Positions 1-5,110 of a DNA stretch of 8,787 nucleotides are shown one piece after another. Source of the stretch: Candidatus Uhrbacteria bacterium (GTDB lineage: Bacteria > Patescibacteriota > Patescibacteriia > UBA9934 > UBA9568). Made by a program: the position numbers and the translations under genes. Every line of letters begins with the position of its first letter. The first letter of the stretch is position 1. A model generated the notes under the pieces. The model was not told where the DNA came from and did no database searches. It saw only the letters and a list, made by a program, of their open reading frames with translations. Location: positions 29,044 through 37,830 of the forward strand of contig DNKR01000051.1 in the NCBI GenBank assembly GCA_003497135.1, in the 5' to 3' direction.

Positions 1-260
1 ATTTCGCCATGCACGTAGTTGTAGCCGGTCTTCACCCCCATCGCGTAGGCGCCAATCGCCATGCCCTCGATGAGCAGATGCGGGTTGTAGCGCAGGATGT
101 CCCAGTCCTTGCAAGTGCCGGGTTCGCCTTCGTCGGAATTGCAGACGATATATTTGTCGCCAACATAATTCTTGGGCATGAAACTCCATTTCAGCCCGGT
201 CGGAAAACCGGCGCCGCCGCAGCCTACCAGACCAAATTGCGAAAAATCTATATTTGCCAT
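1..260 (-). CDS. nuoF: NuoF-like NADH-binding flavoprotein subunit, N-terminal part, runs off window
   Basis: Eighty-six codons are visible before the window edge. Seen: GLVGCGGAGFPTGLKWSF at residues 10-27, CNSDEGEPGT at 40-49, PHLLIEGM at 60-67 and GY.YVHGE at 79-86. These match the glycine-rich FMN/NADH-binding start of the 51-kDa subunit of complex I and of related NAD-linked hydrogenase or formate dehydrogenase subunits. The family transfers electrons from NADH to FMN and then to an iron-sulfur cluster. Two oddities stand out. The usual leader of about 50 residues before the glycine loop is missing, and an in-frame TAA lies 9 bases before the ATG, so the ORF cannot extend upstream. The normal GRGG is GCGG here. 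The first 60 bases are 60% GC, well above the flanking DNA. No ribosome binding site is visible. It could be a natural short variant or a 5'-truncated gene. An RnfC-like or HoxF-like assignment is less likely but possible. Confidence 0.7.
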   Translation of the reverse strand, partial: MANIDFSQFGLVGCGGAGFPTGLKWSFMPKNYVGDKYIVCNSDEGEPGTCKDWDILRYNPHLLIEGMAIGAYAMGVKTGYNYVHGE

Positions 261-285
261 TTTTGTTTGTTATTAAAACCGATAA

Positions 286-567
286 GTAGGGGTTCAACAT
301 GTTGAACCCCTGCGAACCGAACCCAAACAAAACCAATATCAAAAAATCATACCGCGTTCAATTGGTTCAATTATACGATTATACAAGGGTGCAATAACAA
401 AAAATGTGCGAAAAATAATTCCGAACACGGTTATTTGGCAACGCAATTATTACGAACATATTGTTCGAGACGAAAATGATTTGAATCGAATTCGAAATTA
501 CATACGCATGAATCCGATTATGTGGGAATTGGATCGAAATAATCCAATAAATTTGAAAAAGAGATAG
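286..567 (+). pseudogene. 3' half of a REP-associated tyrosine transposase (RAYT, IS200-like Y1 family)
   Basis: An open frame of 93 codons ends at TAG 565-567 and is preceded by an in-frame TAA at 283-285. No proper start is present. Recognisable family motifs are RSIGSIIRLYKGAITK (codons for these at about 355-402) and WQRNYYEHIVRDENDLNRIR followed by NYIRMNP (about 433-516). This is the C-terminal half of RAYT proteins; the Tyr of the YI..NP motif is probably the nucleophile position. The N-terminal half with the HUH histidines is absent, so the protein cannot be an active transposase. RAYTs act on short palindromic REP-type sequences, and a perfect 24-bp palindrome lies at its broken end. 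The fragment ends 22 bases before the stop of murI, which is convergent with it. Confidence 0.8.
288..311. repeat. Perfect 24-bp palindrome at the broken end of the RAYT fragment
   Basis: The two halves, AGGGGTTCAACA and TGTTGAACCCCT, are exact reverse complements with no spacer; a G:C pair at 286/313 flanks one T.G wobble. It lies 28 bases upstream of the NuoF-like ATG and is translated in the RAYT frame as GVQHVEPL. Its position beside a RAYT remnant suggests a REP-like element recognised by this transposase family. It could also act as a hairpin at the start of the NuoF-like transcript. There is no T-run after it on either strand, so an intrinsic terminator is unlikely. Confidence 0.75.
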
Positions 568-589
568 AGATAAAAAACATCAATCCTTG

Positions 590-1393
590 TCAAACAGTAA
601 CATGCTTTATATCAACATCAAATCCAAATCGCTCTGACGCGATTTTTTGCGCTAAAACAGGATCGCCTGTTACGAAATATTGATATACACTGTTCTTTTC
701 AAGGCCGGATTCAATTTCCGGATGTCTTAAAAGATAACCTTTCAAAGACAGCGCGACAAGCCCGCCCTGATCATAAACAGGGACATTTTTATATAACGCG
801 CGTTTAACATCATCTTGCACATAAGGATAATGAGTGCACGCCAAAAGAACGGCATCATAATCGCTTGCTTTCTTTTCCGCCTCGCTTATTTCCCTCTTTA
901 CATCCAAGAACATCTCCTCGGTTCCAACCATCCCCTGTTCAACCATCGGACCCCAATTTGGACACGCGTGCGAGAATACTTGAATGTCAGGATTCAATTT
1001 TTTAAATTCATTCGCGTAAGCTCCGCTTTCTTTTGTCGCGACCGTAGACAAAACAAGAATATTTTTGTGCCCGCGTTTCGCAATCTCTTCAACAGTCGGC
1101 CCAATAACTCCAAGAATCCGCTTGTCGGGAAACTTTTGTAGCTTCTGTTGCTGTATTTCACGAAGCGCGCTCGCTGACGCGCTATTGCACGCGAAGATTA
1201 CCAAGTCGCAACCTTTTGCGAACAACCACTCCGCTCCCTGCCAAGCGTATTTTACAAGCTCATCATGAGTTTTGTTTCCATACGGAGCGCGAGCTGAATC
1301 GCCAAGATAAACCGTGCTGTATTCGGGTATCAGCTTGTGAACCTCTTCAATAATTGTCAGCCCGCCAACGCCGGAATCAAAAAATCCGATCAT
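590..1393 (-). CDS. murI: Glutamate racemase
   Basis: The protein has 267 residues, the usual length for the family. It interconverts L- and D-glutamate in the cytoplasm and supplies D-glutamate for peptidoglycan. Visible motifs: the N-terminal FFDSGVGGLT (4-13) with Asp6 and Ser7; PYGNK (37-41); the first catalytic cysteine in FACNSASA (Cys69); and the second in LACTHYP (Cys186, followed by Thr187-His188). The usual ACNTA is ACNSA here, a conservative change. The start at 1393 is chosen because the protein begins MIGFFDSGVGG as the family does. The frame stays open upstream to 1699, but that stretch runs antisense through the antitoxin gene and has no family similarity. It is divergent from the toxin-antitoxin pair, with 85 bases between the starts. 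I see no convincing terminator after its stop, where it meets the RAYT fragment. Confidence 0.96.
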   Translation of the reverse strand: MIGFFDSGVGGLTIIEEVHKLIPEYSTVYLGDSARAPYGNKTHDELVKYAWQGAEWLFAKGCDLVIFACNSASASALREIQQQKLQKFPDKRILGVIGPTVEEIAKRGHKNILVLSTVATKESGAYANEFKKLNPDIQVFSHACPNWGPMVEQGMVGTEEMFLDVKREISEAEKKASDYDAVLLACTHYPYVQDDVKRALYKNVPVYDQGGLVALSLKGYLLRHPEIESGLEKNSVYQYFVTGDPVLAQKIASERFGFDVDIKHVTV

Positions 1394-1424
1394 ATTGAAA
1401 TATAATATACCATATTTATGGCCG

Positions 1425-1464
1425 TTGACAAAATATAACTTAGGTAGTAAAGTAGGAATATAAT
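1425..1464 (+). promoter_or_regulatory. Possible promoter/operator region of the AbrB-RelE pair
   Basis: The divergent gap holds an exact TTGACA (1425-1430) and an exact TATAAT (1459-1464). They are 28 bases apart, too far to work as one pair. TTGACA could use TAAAGT at 1448-1453 with a 17-base spacer. TATAAT would start a transcript only a few bases before the ATG at 1479. Antitoxins of this type usually repress their own promoter, so an operator is expected here but is not proven by sequence. Confidence 0.3.
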
Positions 1465-1478
1465 ACTTTATTACATTT

Positions 1479-1721
1479 ATGACAAGTATCGTTAAAGCCA
1501 CAACCAAAGGCCAAATCACTCTGCCTGCCAAATGGCGCAGGAATTTTGATACGGATCGGTTTTTAATCAAAGAACAAAATAAATCGCTCATAGTAACGCC
1601 TCTTGATGTTGATTCGCTAGAAGATGAAAATTGGGAAACAGTTTTTGACGCGAATAAACACAATAAAGGAAAAGGTGTGCCTATTGATGAATTTATCAAA
1701 ATTTTAAAAAAGACACTGTAA
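1479..1721 (+). CDS. AbrB/MazE-type (SpoVT-AbrB fold) antitoxin
   Basis: An 80-residue protein. Residues 3-45 carry the swapped-hairpin AbrB signature, VKATTKGQITLPAKWRRNF followed by a hydrophobic strand FLIKEQNKSLIVTPL. This fold binds DNA as a dimer. The C-terminal tail (about 52-76), WETVFD, then K.NKGKGVP.DEFIKIL, is the likely toxin-binding segment. Five bases separate its TAA from the start of the RelE-like gene, so the two form a type II toxin-antitoxin operon with antitoxin first. Expected role (family knowledge): neutralise the toxin and autorepress the operon. A diverged copy of the tail motif occurs in the mini-ORF at 4278-4418. No ribosome binding site is visible before the ATG; the start is fixed by the conserved N-terminal strand. 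Confidence 0.88.
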   Translation: MTSIVKATTKGQITLPAKWRRNFDTDRFLIKEQNKSLIVTPLDVDSLEDENWETVFDANKHNKGKGVPIDEFIKILKKTL

Positions 1722-1726
1722 GGAAT

Positions 1727-1972
1727 ATGGACGAAATGGAAAAGCTTCTTCGCAAAGCAAAGAAAAAAGATCGCGAACGACTACTTGCGGCAATGACTGC
1801 ACTGCGTAATGGACAAATCAAGGGTTTCAAAATAAAAAAAATATCCGGCTCTAATTTTTATAGAATACGAATTGGTGATTTCAGAATCATTTTTAGCATT
1901 GATGAAACTAAAAAAACAATCATTATAGAATCGGTTAGACTAAGGGACGAAGGAACATACAAAAACCTTTAG
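1727..1972 (+). CDS. RelE/ParE-superfamily toxin
   Basis: An 81-residue basic protein, typical in size for the superfamily. A lysine-rich helical start (residues 1-27) is followed by the beta-sheet core: IKGFKIKKISGSNFYRIRIG, then DFRIIFSIDE, and a C-terminal VRLRDEGTYKNL. The YRIRIGDFRIIF strand pair and the terminal R..GTYK motif are typical of RelE-like ribosome-dependent mRNA endonucleases; some relatives are gyrase poisons (ParE), which sequence alone cannot exclude. The AAGGA at 1720-1724, overlapping the antitoxin stop, is a good ribosome binding site for the ATG at 1727 and implies translational coupling. The stop overlaps the end of a decayed membrane-protein fragment on the other strand. 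Confidence 0.88.
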   Translation: MDEMEKLLRKAKKKDRERLLAAMTALRNGQIKGFKIKKISGSNFYRIRIGDFRIIFSIDETKKTIIIESVRLRDEGTYKNL

Positions 1973-2037
1973 CTGCTGTGGATGCGCCACAAATAAAACC
2001 AAAGAAGAATACACATACTCAATGCGGCGGCAAAAAA
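1969..2037 (-). pseudogene. Orphaned 3' tail of a DUF6629-like membrane protein gene
   Basis: On the minus strand this reads FFAAALS.CILLWFYL.R followed by a few codons and a TAA at 1969-1971. The intact protein at 5111-5731 ends FFAAALSGCILLWFYLRR. At DNA level 1985-2037 and 5115-5167 match at about 48 of 53 bases with no gap. Nothing of the rest of the gene is present; the sequence upstream (2049-2207) encodes an unrelated small ORF. The remnant's stop overlaps the stop of the RelE-like toxin on the other strand. This is a copy or leftover of the 3' end of the gene, not a functional one. Confidence 0.75.
1985..2037. repeat. 53-bp dispersed repeat, partner at 5115-5167
   Basis: Both copies contain AAATAAAACCAAAGAAGAAT and then CTCAATGCGGCGGC in the same orientation, with about five substitutions in 53 bases. 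The partner copy is the coding end of the intact membrane protein. The similarity ends abruptly on both sides of this copy. Confidence 0.85.
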
Positions 2038-2048
2038 TAGTGTATTTG

Positions 2049-2207
2049 TTAAGACAGGTCCAAAGATTTGCGAATTTTGGCAATCTCAACTTTATCTTTC
2101 TCCTTGCCAATATTTTGTCTGAATCCACGAATGCGCGTTTTGAGAACAGAAAGCGACTTTACAAGAAGCTTGAGTTCGTCTAAAATATTTTTGTACGAGT
2201 CGGTCAT
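2049..2207 (-). CDS. Small hypothetical protein, 52 residues
   Basis: An ATG at 2207 opens 52 codons ending at TAA 2049-2051. The product starts MTDSYKNILDELKLL and is lysine-rich, cationic and probably helical, with heptad-like leucines (LDELKLLVKSLSVL). The C-terminal part (KEKDKVEIAKIRKSLDLS) resembles a short coiled coil. I do not recognise a family. It is divergent from the coiled-coil gene starting at 2251, with only 43 AT-rich bases between, which fits a shared regulatory region. It may be a real small gene or the end of a longer gene lost when the fragment at 1969-2037 was created. No ribosome binding site is visible. Confidence 0.45.
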   Translation of the reverse strand: MTDSYKNILDELKLLVKSLSVLKTRIRGFRQNIGKEKDKVEIAKIRKSLDLS

Positions 2208-2250
2208 AAATTAATGTTAATATAAGAGCTAAAACAATAATAACACATAT

Positions 2251-3369
2251 ATGGCAGAAAGCGAAAACCTTGCGGCTATGAGGGCCAAAATAGAAAAAGC
2301 AAGGGCAGATGCAGCAGCTAAGAAGGCAGAAGAAGAAGCTCGCACACGCGAGGCAGCAGAACAAGCAGGTGCGAAAACTGAATCAGAACGGTCAAGTTTA
2401 GAACAGGAACACTCGGGAGCTGAACAAGCTCTTTCAGAAACAACAACCGAACTAGCTGCACGCGAATCTGATCTTGCCGAAGCTAAAACATTAATGGACG
2501 ATGCTGCAGAATTTCCTGATGATGTTAGGGCTGAACTACAAGAACAATTTGACAGCATCAAACAAGAGGTAGCGTCAATTCAAGCAAAGAAGGAGGAGTT
2601 GAGTACGCGACTTAATAACTTAAATGCTGAATTATCTGCATTGCCAGCGAAAGAAAAACCAGCAACAGAGGCAGGGACAGAAGCTGTGTCGGCAGAGACA
2701 GAACAAGTAAAAGACCCTGTCGGCGATTTCTTGGATACACTTCAGATGGGTAGAAATGATGCAGAACTTAGAACAAAAATTGATAACAATTTACGCACCC
2801 AGAATTTAGATTCTGATTCGCTTAAGAAATTATTTGATGAAACAATACAACAACGCGAAGCAAACGAACCAGCCTTACGAGAACAAATGAATTCTTCTAA
2901 TGCACAGACAATAATAGCTATTTTAGAAGCTTTGCCCAAGATTCATAATCTCGTTGACAAACTACATGGTAAGCCAGTAATGGAAAGGGTGCATGAAATA
3001 AAACAAATTGCACAAGAAGAAAATTGGAAACAATCAACATTGGCAGATGAACTAGCCCGCACACTTCAAAGGGCTGGACTTGACAGAGGAAAGCTGGTTG
3101 ATGAAATAGCAAAACTTGAACCGAAAAAAGTCGCAGAACTTTTTGCAAAACTTATACCACTTATGCGCAATTCAAATCAGGCAAGCACGCAAATACGCGA
3201 AAATTGGAACACTGCATCAAAAGTAAATAATTTAATTGAGCAAAGTAACAAAGAATACGACCCAAATTCTGATAAACGAAAAGAACAAACATTAGTTAAA
3301 CAATTACCACATGGACATTGGGGTATTATAGAAGATGCAGCTAAACGAATTCAGGAATCACAGAAATAA
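2251..3369 (+). CDS. Hypothetical coiled-coil protein, 372 residues
   Basis: I do not recognise a family. There is no signal peptide or membrane segment, so it is probably cytoplasmic. Residues 1-130 are rich in Ala, Glu, Lys, Gln and Arg with long charged heptads (AKIEKARADAAAKKAEEEAR; later FDSIKQEVASIQAKKEEL), so a long coiled coil is expected, broken near 84-92 by EFPDD. Residues 131-156 form a flexible Pro/Glu/Thr linker. Residues 157-372 look like a mostly helical globular domain, including ILEALPKIHNLVDKLHG (224-240), KVAELFAKLIPLM (293-305) and the ending LPHGHWGIIEDAAKRI (352-367). The start is the first ATG; a later in-frame ATG at 2278 is possible. No Shine-Dalgarno sequence is visible. 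It is convergent with the EamA transporter gene, and no clear terminator separates them. Plausible roles are structural or DNA/nucleoid associated, but nothing in the sequence decides this. Confidence 0.85.
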   Translation: MAESENLAAMRAKIEKARADAAAKKAEEEARTREAAEQAGAKTESERSSLEQEHSGAEQALSETTTELAARESDLAEAKTLMDDAAEFPDDVRAELQEQFDSIKQEVASIQAKKEELSTRLNNLNAELSALPAKEKPATEAGTEAVSAETEQVKDPVGDFLDTLQMGRNDAELRTKIDNNLRTQNLDSDSLKKLFDETIQQREANEPALREQMNSSNAQTIIAILEALPKIHNLVDKLHGKPVMERVHEIKQIAQEENWKQSTLADELARTLQRAGLDRGKLVDEIAKLEPKKVAELFAKLIPLMRNSNQASTQIRENWNTASKVNNLIEQSNKEYDPNSDKRKEQTLVKQLPHGHWGIIEDAAKRIQESQK

Positions 3370-3411
3370 TGATATTAAAATATTATTTGCTGATATCTGC
3401 TACTTTTTAAG

Positions 3412-4290
3412 TTACAGCACATCCTTGGTAATCAAAGCAAGCGCGACAGCGGCAAAAATTGTGATCGCAAGCCCAACATACTGGTGCTTTCGCAACCGTT
3501 CACGATTGAACAATATACCAAGCCCAACCGCGAGCGCAATATAGCTTTCGCTGATGCCGGTCGCGATGGTAATGGGAATATGCGTTGCGCTGAGGGCGAA
3601 AAAAATCCAGGCCGAATTGTCAAAAATACTTACGGAAAGAGCAAGCTTCCATGACTGCTTCAGATCGCTCGCGATCATTTTAACCCGGCCTTGCGCGATT
3701 ATAACCGCTAGAGCAAAAACAGCCACAAAAGCGCTGGTGAACCAATTAATAAGCAATGGATCAGTGGCGCGCGAACCAACGCCGACTAAAAAGTTTGTAA
3801 TACCCATTCCGATTGTGGCAAGAACCGCATAAATGACTCCTCTTTCAAGTTTCGTTCTTTTAATATGACGCCATGATTTAGTGGTAACGAGTATTATTCC
3901 CAATACGATTATCGCGATAAGAGCGGTCTGTTGTAAGTTAAGCCTCTCTCGCAAAACAAAAGTAGCTAGGGCCGCGGCCACCGGAACCTCTAGCGCAAAC
4001 ACGGCTTCAATAACAGAAATTTTTCCGACTCGCAATGCTTCAAAATCAACAATCGCAGTAAACAGCAAAATAACGCTGGCCAAAAGCAAAATACCCAATT
4101 CTGCGGCCACCCAGCCAAGATCGCGCAAGCTGTCGATCACAAAAGGCAACAGAACAATTGTGGCAAAAAATGTAATGTAAAACAGCGCGATCCAGTCGCC
4201 GAACTTGCGCGTGCTCCGCTGAATTAAAAAATCACCCAGTCCCCAGCAAAGGAGAGCAAGCAGGGCGGCAATAACCCCTATTGAGGACAT
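3412..4290 (-). CDS. EamA/DMT-family transporter
   Basis: A 292-residue integral membrane protein with about ten hydrophobic helices arranged as two repeats (roughly 1-140 and 150-290), the standard drug/metabolite transporter architecture. Typical features are the opening GVIAALLALLCWGLGDFL (5-22), ALEVPVAAALA (99-109) followed by LRERL (113-117) in the first repeat, and ESYIALAVGLGILF followed by NRERL (248-266) in the second. The family exports or exchanges small metabolites, often amino acids or nucleotide-related compounds; the substrate cannot be told from sequence. The ATG at 4290 overlaps the 3' end of the chimeric mini-ORF by 13 bases, so it may be translationally coupled to the upstream DUF433/DUF5615 transcript. 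Confidence 0.9.
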   Translation of the reverse strand: MSSIGVIAALLALLCWGLGDFLIQRSTRKFGDWIALFYITFFATIVLLPFVIDSLRDLGWVAAELGILLLASVILLFTAIVDFEALRVGKISVIEAVFALEVPVAAALATFVLRERLNLQQTALIAIIVLGIILVTTKSWRHIKRTKLERGVIYAVLATIGMGITNFLVGVGSRATDPLLINWFTSAFVAVFALAVIIAQGRVKMIASDLKQSWKLALSVSIFDNSAWIFFALSATHIPITIATGISESYIALAVGLGILFNRERLRKHQYVGLAITIFAAVALALITKDVL

Positions 4291-4418
4291 AGCTCTAAAA
4301 TCTTAATCAATTCACTGGCAGGTATTCCACCTTTACGAAACTTTGTAAAATCAATAATCGTTTCCCATCCTTCTTCCGAATGCCCGTCCCAGCCATGAAC
4401 AATAAATACGCGGTTCAT
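4278..4418 (-). pseudogene. Chimeric mini-ORF: start of an RBBP9/YdeN-like hydrolase joined to an AbrB-type antitoxin tail
   Basis: Forty-six codons. Residues 1-18, MNRVFIVHGWDGHSEEGW, match the N-terminus of small alpha/beta serine hydrolases of the RBBP9/YdeN family (first strand, then HGW). From W18 the sequence changes to WETIIDF.KFRKGG and then IPASELIKIL, which parallels the tail of the antitoxin at 1479-1721 (WETVFD, then GVPIDEFIKIL). The hydrolase body, including its Ser, Asp and His, is absent. It begins 5 bases after the DUF5615 gene stop and ends inside the EamA gene start. The two halves have different ancestry by this reading, so it is most simply a deletion scar that happened to stay in frame. 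It could still be translated, and a small protein using only the toxin-binding tail cannot be excluded. Confidence 0.6.
4394..4418 (-). repeat. 25-bp direct repeat, left copy, flanking the DUF433/DUF5615 pair
   Basis: Read on the minus strand, this copy and 5055-5079 both begin ATGAACCGCG, continue TTTATT and end TTCATG; 22 of 25 bases are identical. Both encode MNR.FI.H, the first codons of an RBBP9-like hydrolase. They lie on either side of the intact toxin-antitoxin pair at 4423-5006. Confidence 0.8.
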
Positions 4419-4422
4419 AATA

Positions 4423-4770
4423 TTATCTATAGCGAACGTGATCATCAGTAACAACAACGAAATGGTTTTGGAGCCGCTCTCCGTACATATCAAGAATAGC
4501 GCTTGATCGACTAATGTAACTCTCGCGCGATTCATCGCTCAAACGAAACAGAATAACTCCGCTATGTGGAAGCTGTTGTCGAAAAATTAGATGACCAAAA
4601 TCCTTATCGTTGGTGATCAATACACGTCCTTGTTGATGTGCAAGATCAAGCACTTCGTTATCAGACAAAGCACGATCGGATGTGCCAGCTAAAAATCTAA
4701 CTTCGTGTCCTTTGGATTGCAAAAAAGTGCCGATCGCATAGCGAACATTCGCATCTAACAAAAACTTCAT
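4423..4770 (-). CDS. DUF5615 PIN-like toxin
   Basis: A 115-residue protein with the hallmarks of the DUF5615 PIN-like family: the opening KFLLDANV with Asp6, the acidic DNEVLDLA (37-44) and LITNDKDFGHL (51-61) with Asp55 and Asp57. These acidic residues form the expected metal site of PIN-type ribonucleases. DUF5615 genes are typically found next to DUF433 genes and are regarded as predicted toxin-antitoxin pairs; the RNA target is unknown. Its ATG overlaps the stop of the DUF433 gene as ATGA, so the two are translationally coupled. Full length, with no sign of damage. Confidence 0.9.
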   Translation of the reverse strand: MKFLLDANVRYAIGTFLQSKGHEVRFLAGTSDRALSDNEVLDLAHQQGRVLITNDKDFGHLIFRQQLPHSGVILFRLSDESRESYISRSSAILDMYGERLQNHFVVVTDDHVRYR

Positions 4771-5006
4771 ACCCCGACTGCATGGAGATGTCCAACTTCT
4801 TCTGCGACAACGGTATCTCGAGCGTAAGCAATCGCGGCAAGTATGTCTTCAAGTTTCAAATCTGGATAGTCCTCTAAAATTCCATCATACGTTGCGCCCT
4901 GTGCAAGGAGCTTCAGTACCAGTTCAACTGGAATACGTGTCCCTTTGATCGTCGGCTTGCCACCGAGAATGGCGGGTTGGCATACAATTCGTTCCTTAAA
5001 TTCCAT
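4767..5006 (-). CDS. DUF433 antitoxin
   Basis: A 79-residue protein with the full DUF433 signature: ILGGKPTIKGTRIPVELVLKLLAQG (13-37), YPDLKLEDILAAIAYARD (47-64). The family has a small helix-turn-helix-like fold and is the predicted antitoxin and autorepressor of the DUF5615 nuclease encoded just downstream (overlap of four bases). Upstream on the minus strand a TTGACG (5035-5030) and a TATATT (5015-5010) lie 14 bases apart, a suboptimal spacing, so any promoter call is weak. The start at 5006 gives the standard short leader before the conserved block. The pair is bracketed by the direct repeats at 4394-4418 and 5055-5079. Confidence 0.9.
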   Translation of the reverse strand: MEFKERIVCQPAILGGKPTIKGTRIPVELVLKLLAQGATYDGILEDYPDLKLEDILAAIAYARDTVVAEEVGHLHAVGV

Positions 5007-5031
5007 ATAAATATAACATATCAGATTCTCG

Positions 5032-5079
5032 TCAATTCTGCAATAACGCTACCACATGAATAATAAACGCGCGGTTCAT
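5032..5079 (-). pseudogene. Second truncated start of an RBBP9-like hydrolase (15 codons)
   Basis: Reads MNRAFIIH and then an unrelated VVALLQN before TGA at 5032-5034. The first eight codons are those of the RBBP9/YdeN-like family and match the start of the mini-ORF at 4418 at 22 of 25 bases. After the CATG the two copies diverge completely. It sits 31 bases downstream of the DUF6629-like gene. Together with the copy at 4418 it suggests that a hydrolase gene once followed the DUF6629-like gene and was interrupted or replaced. Confidence 0.55.
5055..5079 (-). repeat. 25-bp direct repeat, right copy, flanking the DUF433/DUF5615 pair
   Basis: Partner of 4394-4418, same orientation, three mismatches. 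The 49 bases between this copy and the DUF433 start hold only AT-rich DNA with a possible weak promoter. Confidence 0.8.
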
Positions 5080-5110
5080 ATGAATGTTTTTATTTATATC
5101 AAATTTTAGC

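Noticed and set aside
9..305. 98-codon plus-strand ORF
   Set aside because: It is the antisense shadow of the GC-rich NuoF-like frame, which has clear family motifs.
288..311. Palindrome as an intrinsic terminator
   Set aside because: There is no T-run on either side, and the position in front of one gene start and inside a transposase remnant fits a REP-like element better.
1394..1699. N-terminal extension of the glutamate racemase frame by about 100 residues
   Set aside because: It runs antisense through the antitoxin gene and the promoter gap, has no family similarity, and MurI proteins start at MIGFFDSGVGG.
3370..3411. Bidirectional terminator between the convergent coiled-coil and EamA genes
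   Set aside because: The 42 bases are AT-rich but I found no stable GC stem followed by a T-run.
4419..4535. Extension of the chimeric mini-ORF upstream to 4535
   Set aside because: The extension overlaps the DUF5615 gene in another frame; the hydrolase-like start at 4418 is the meaningful one.
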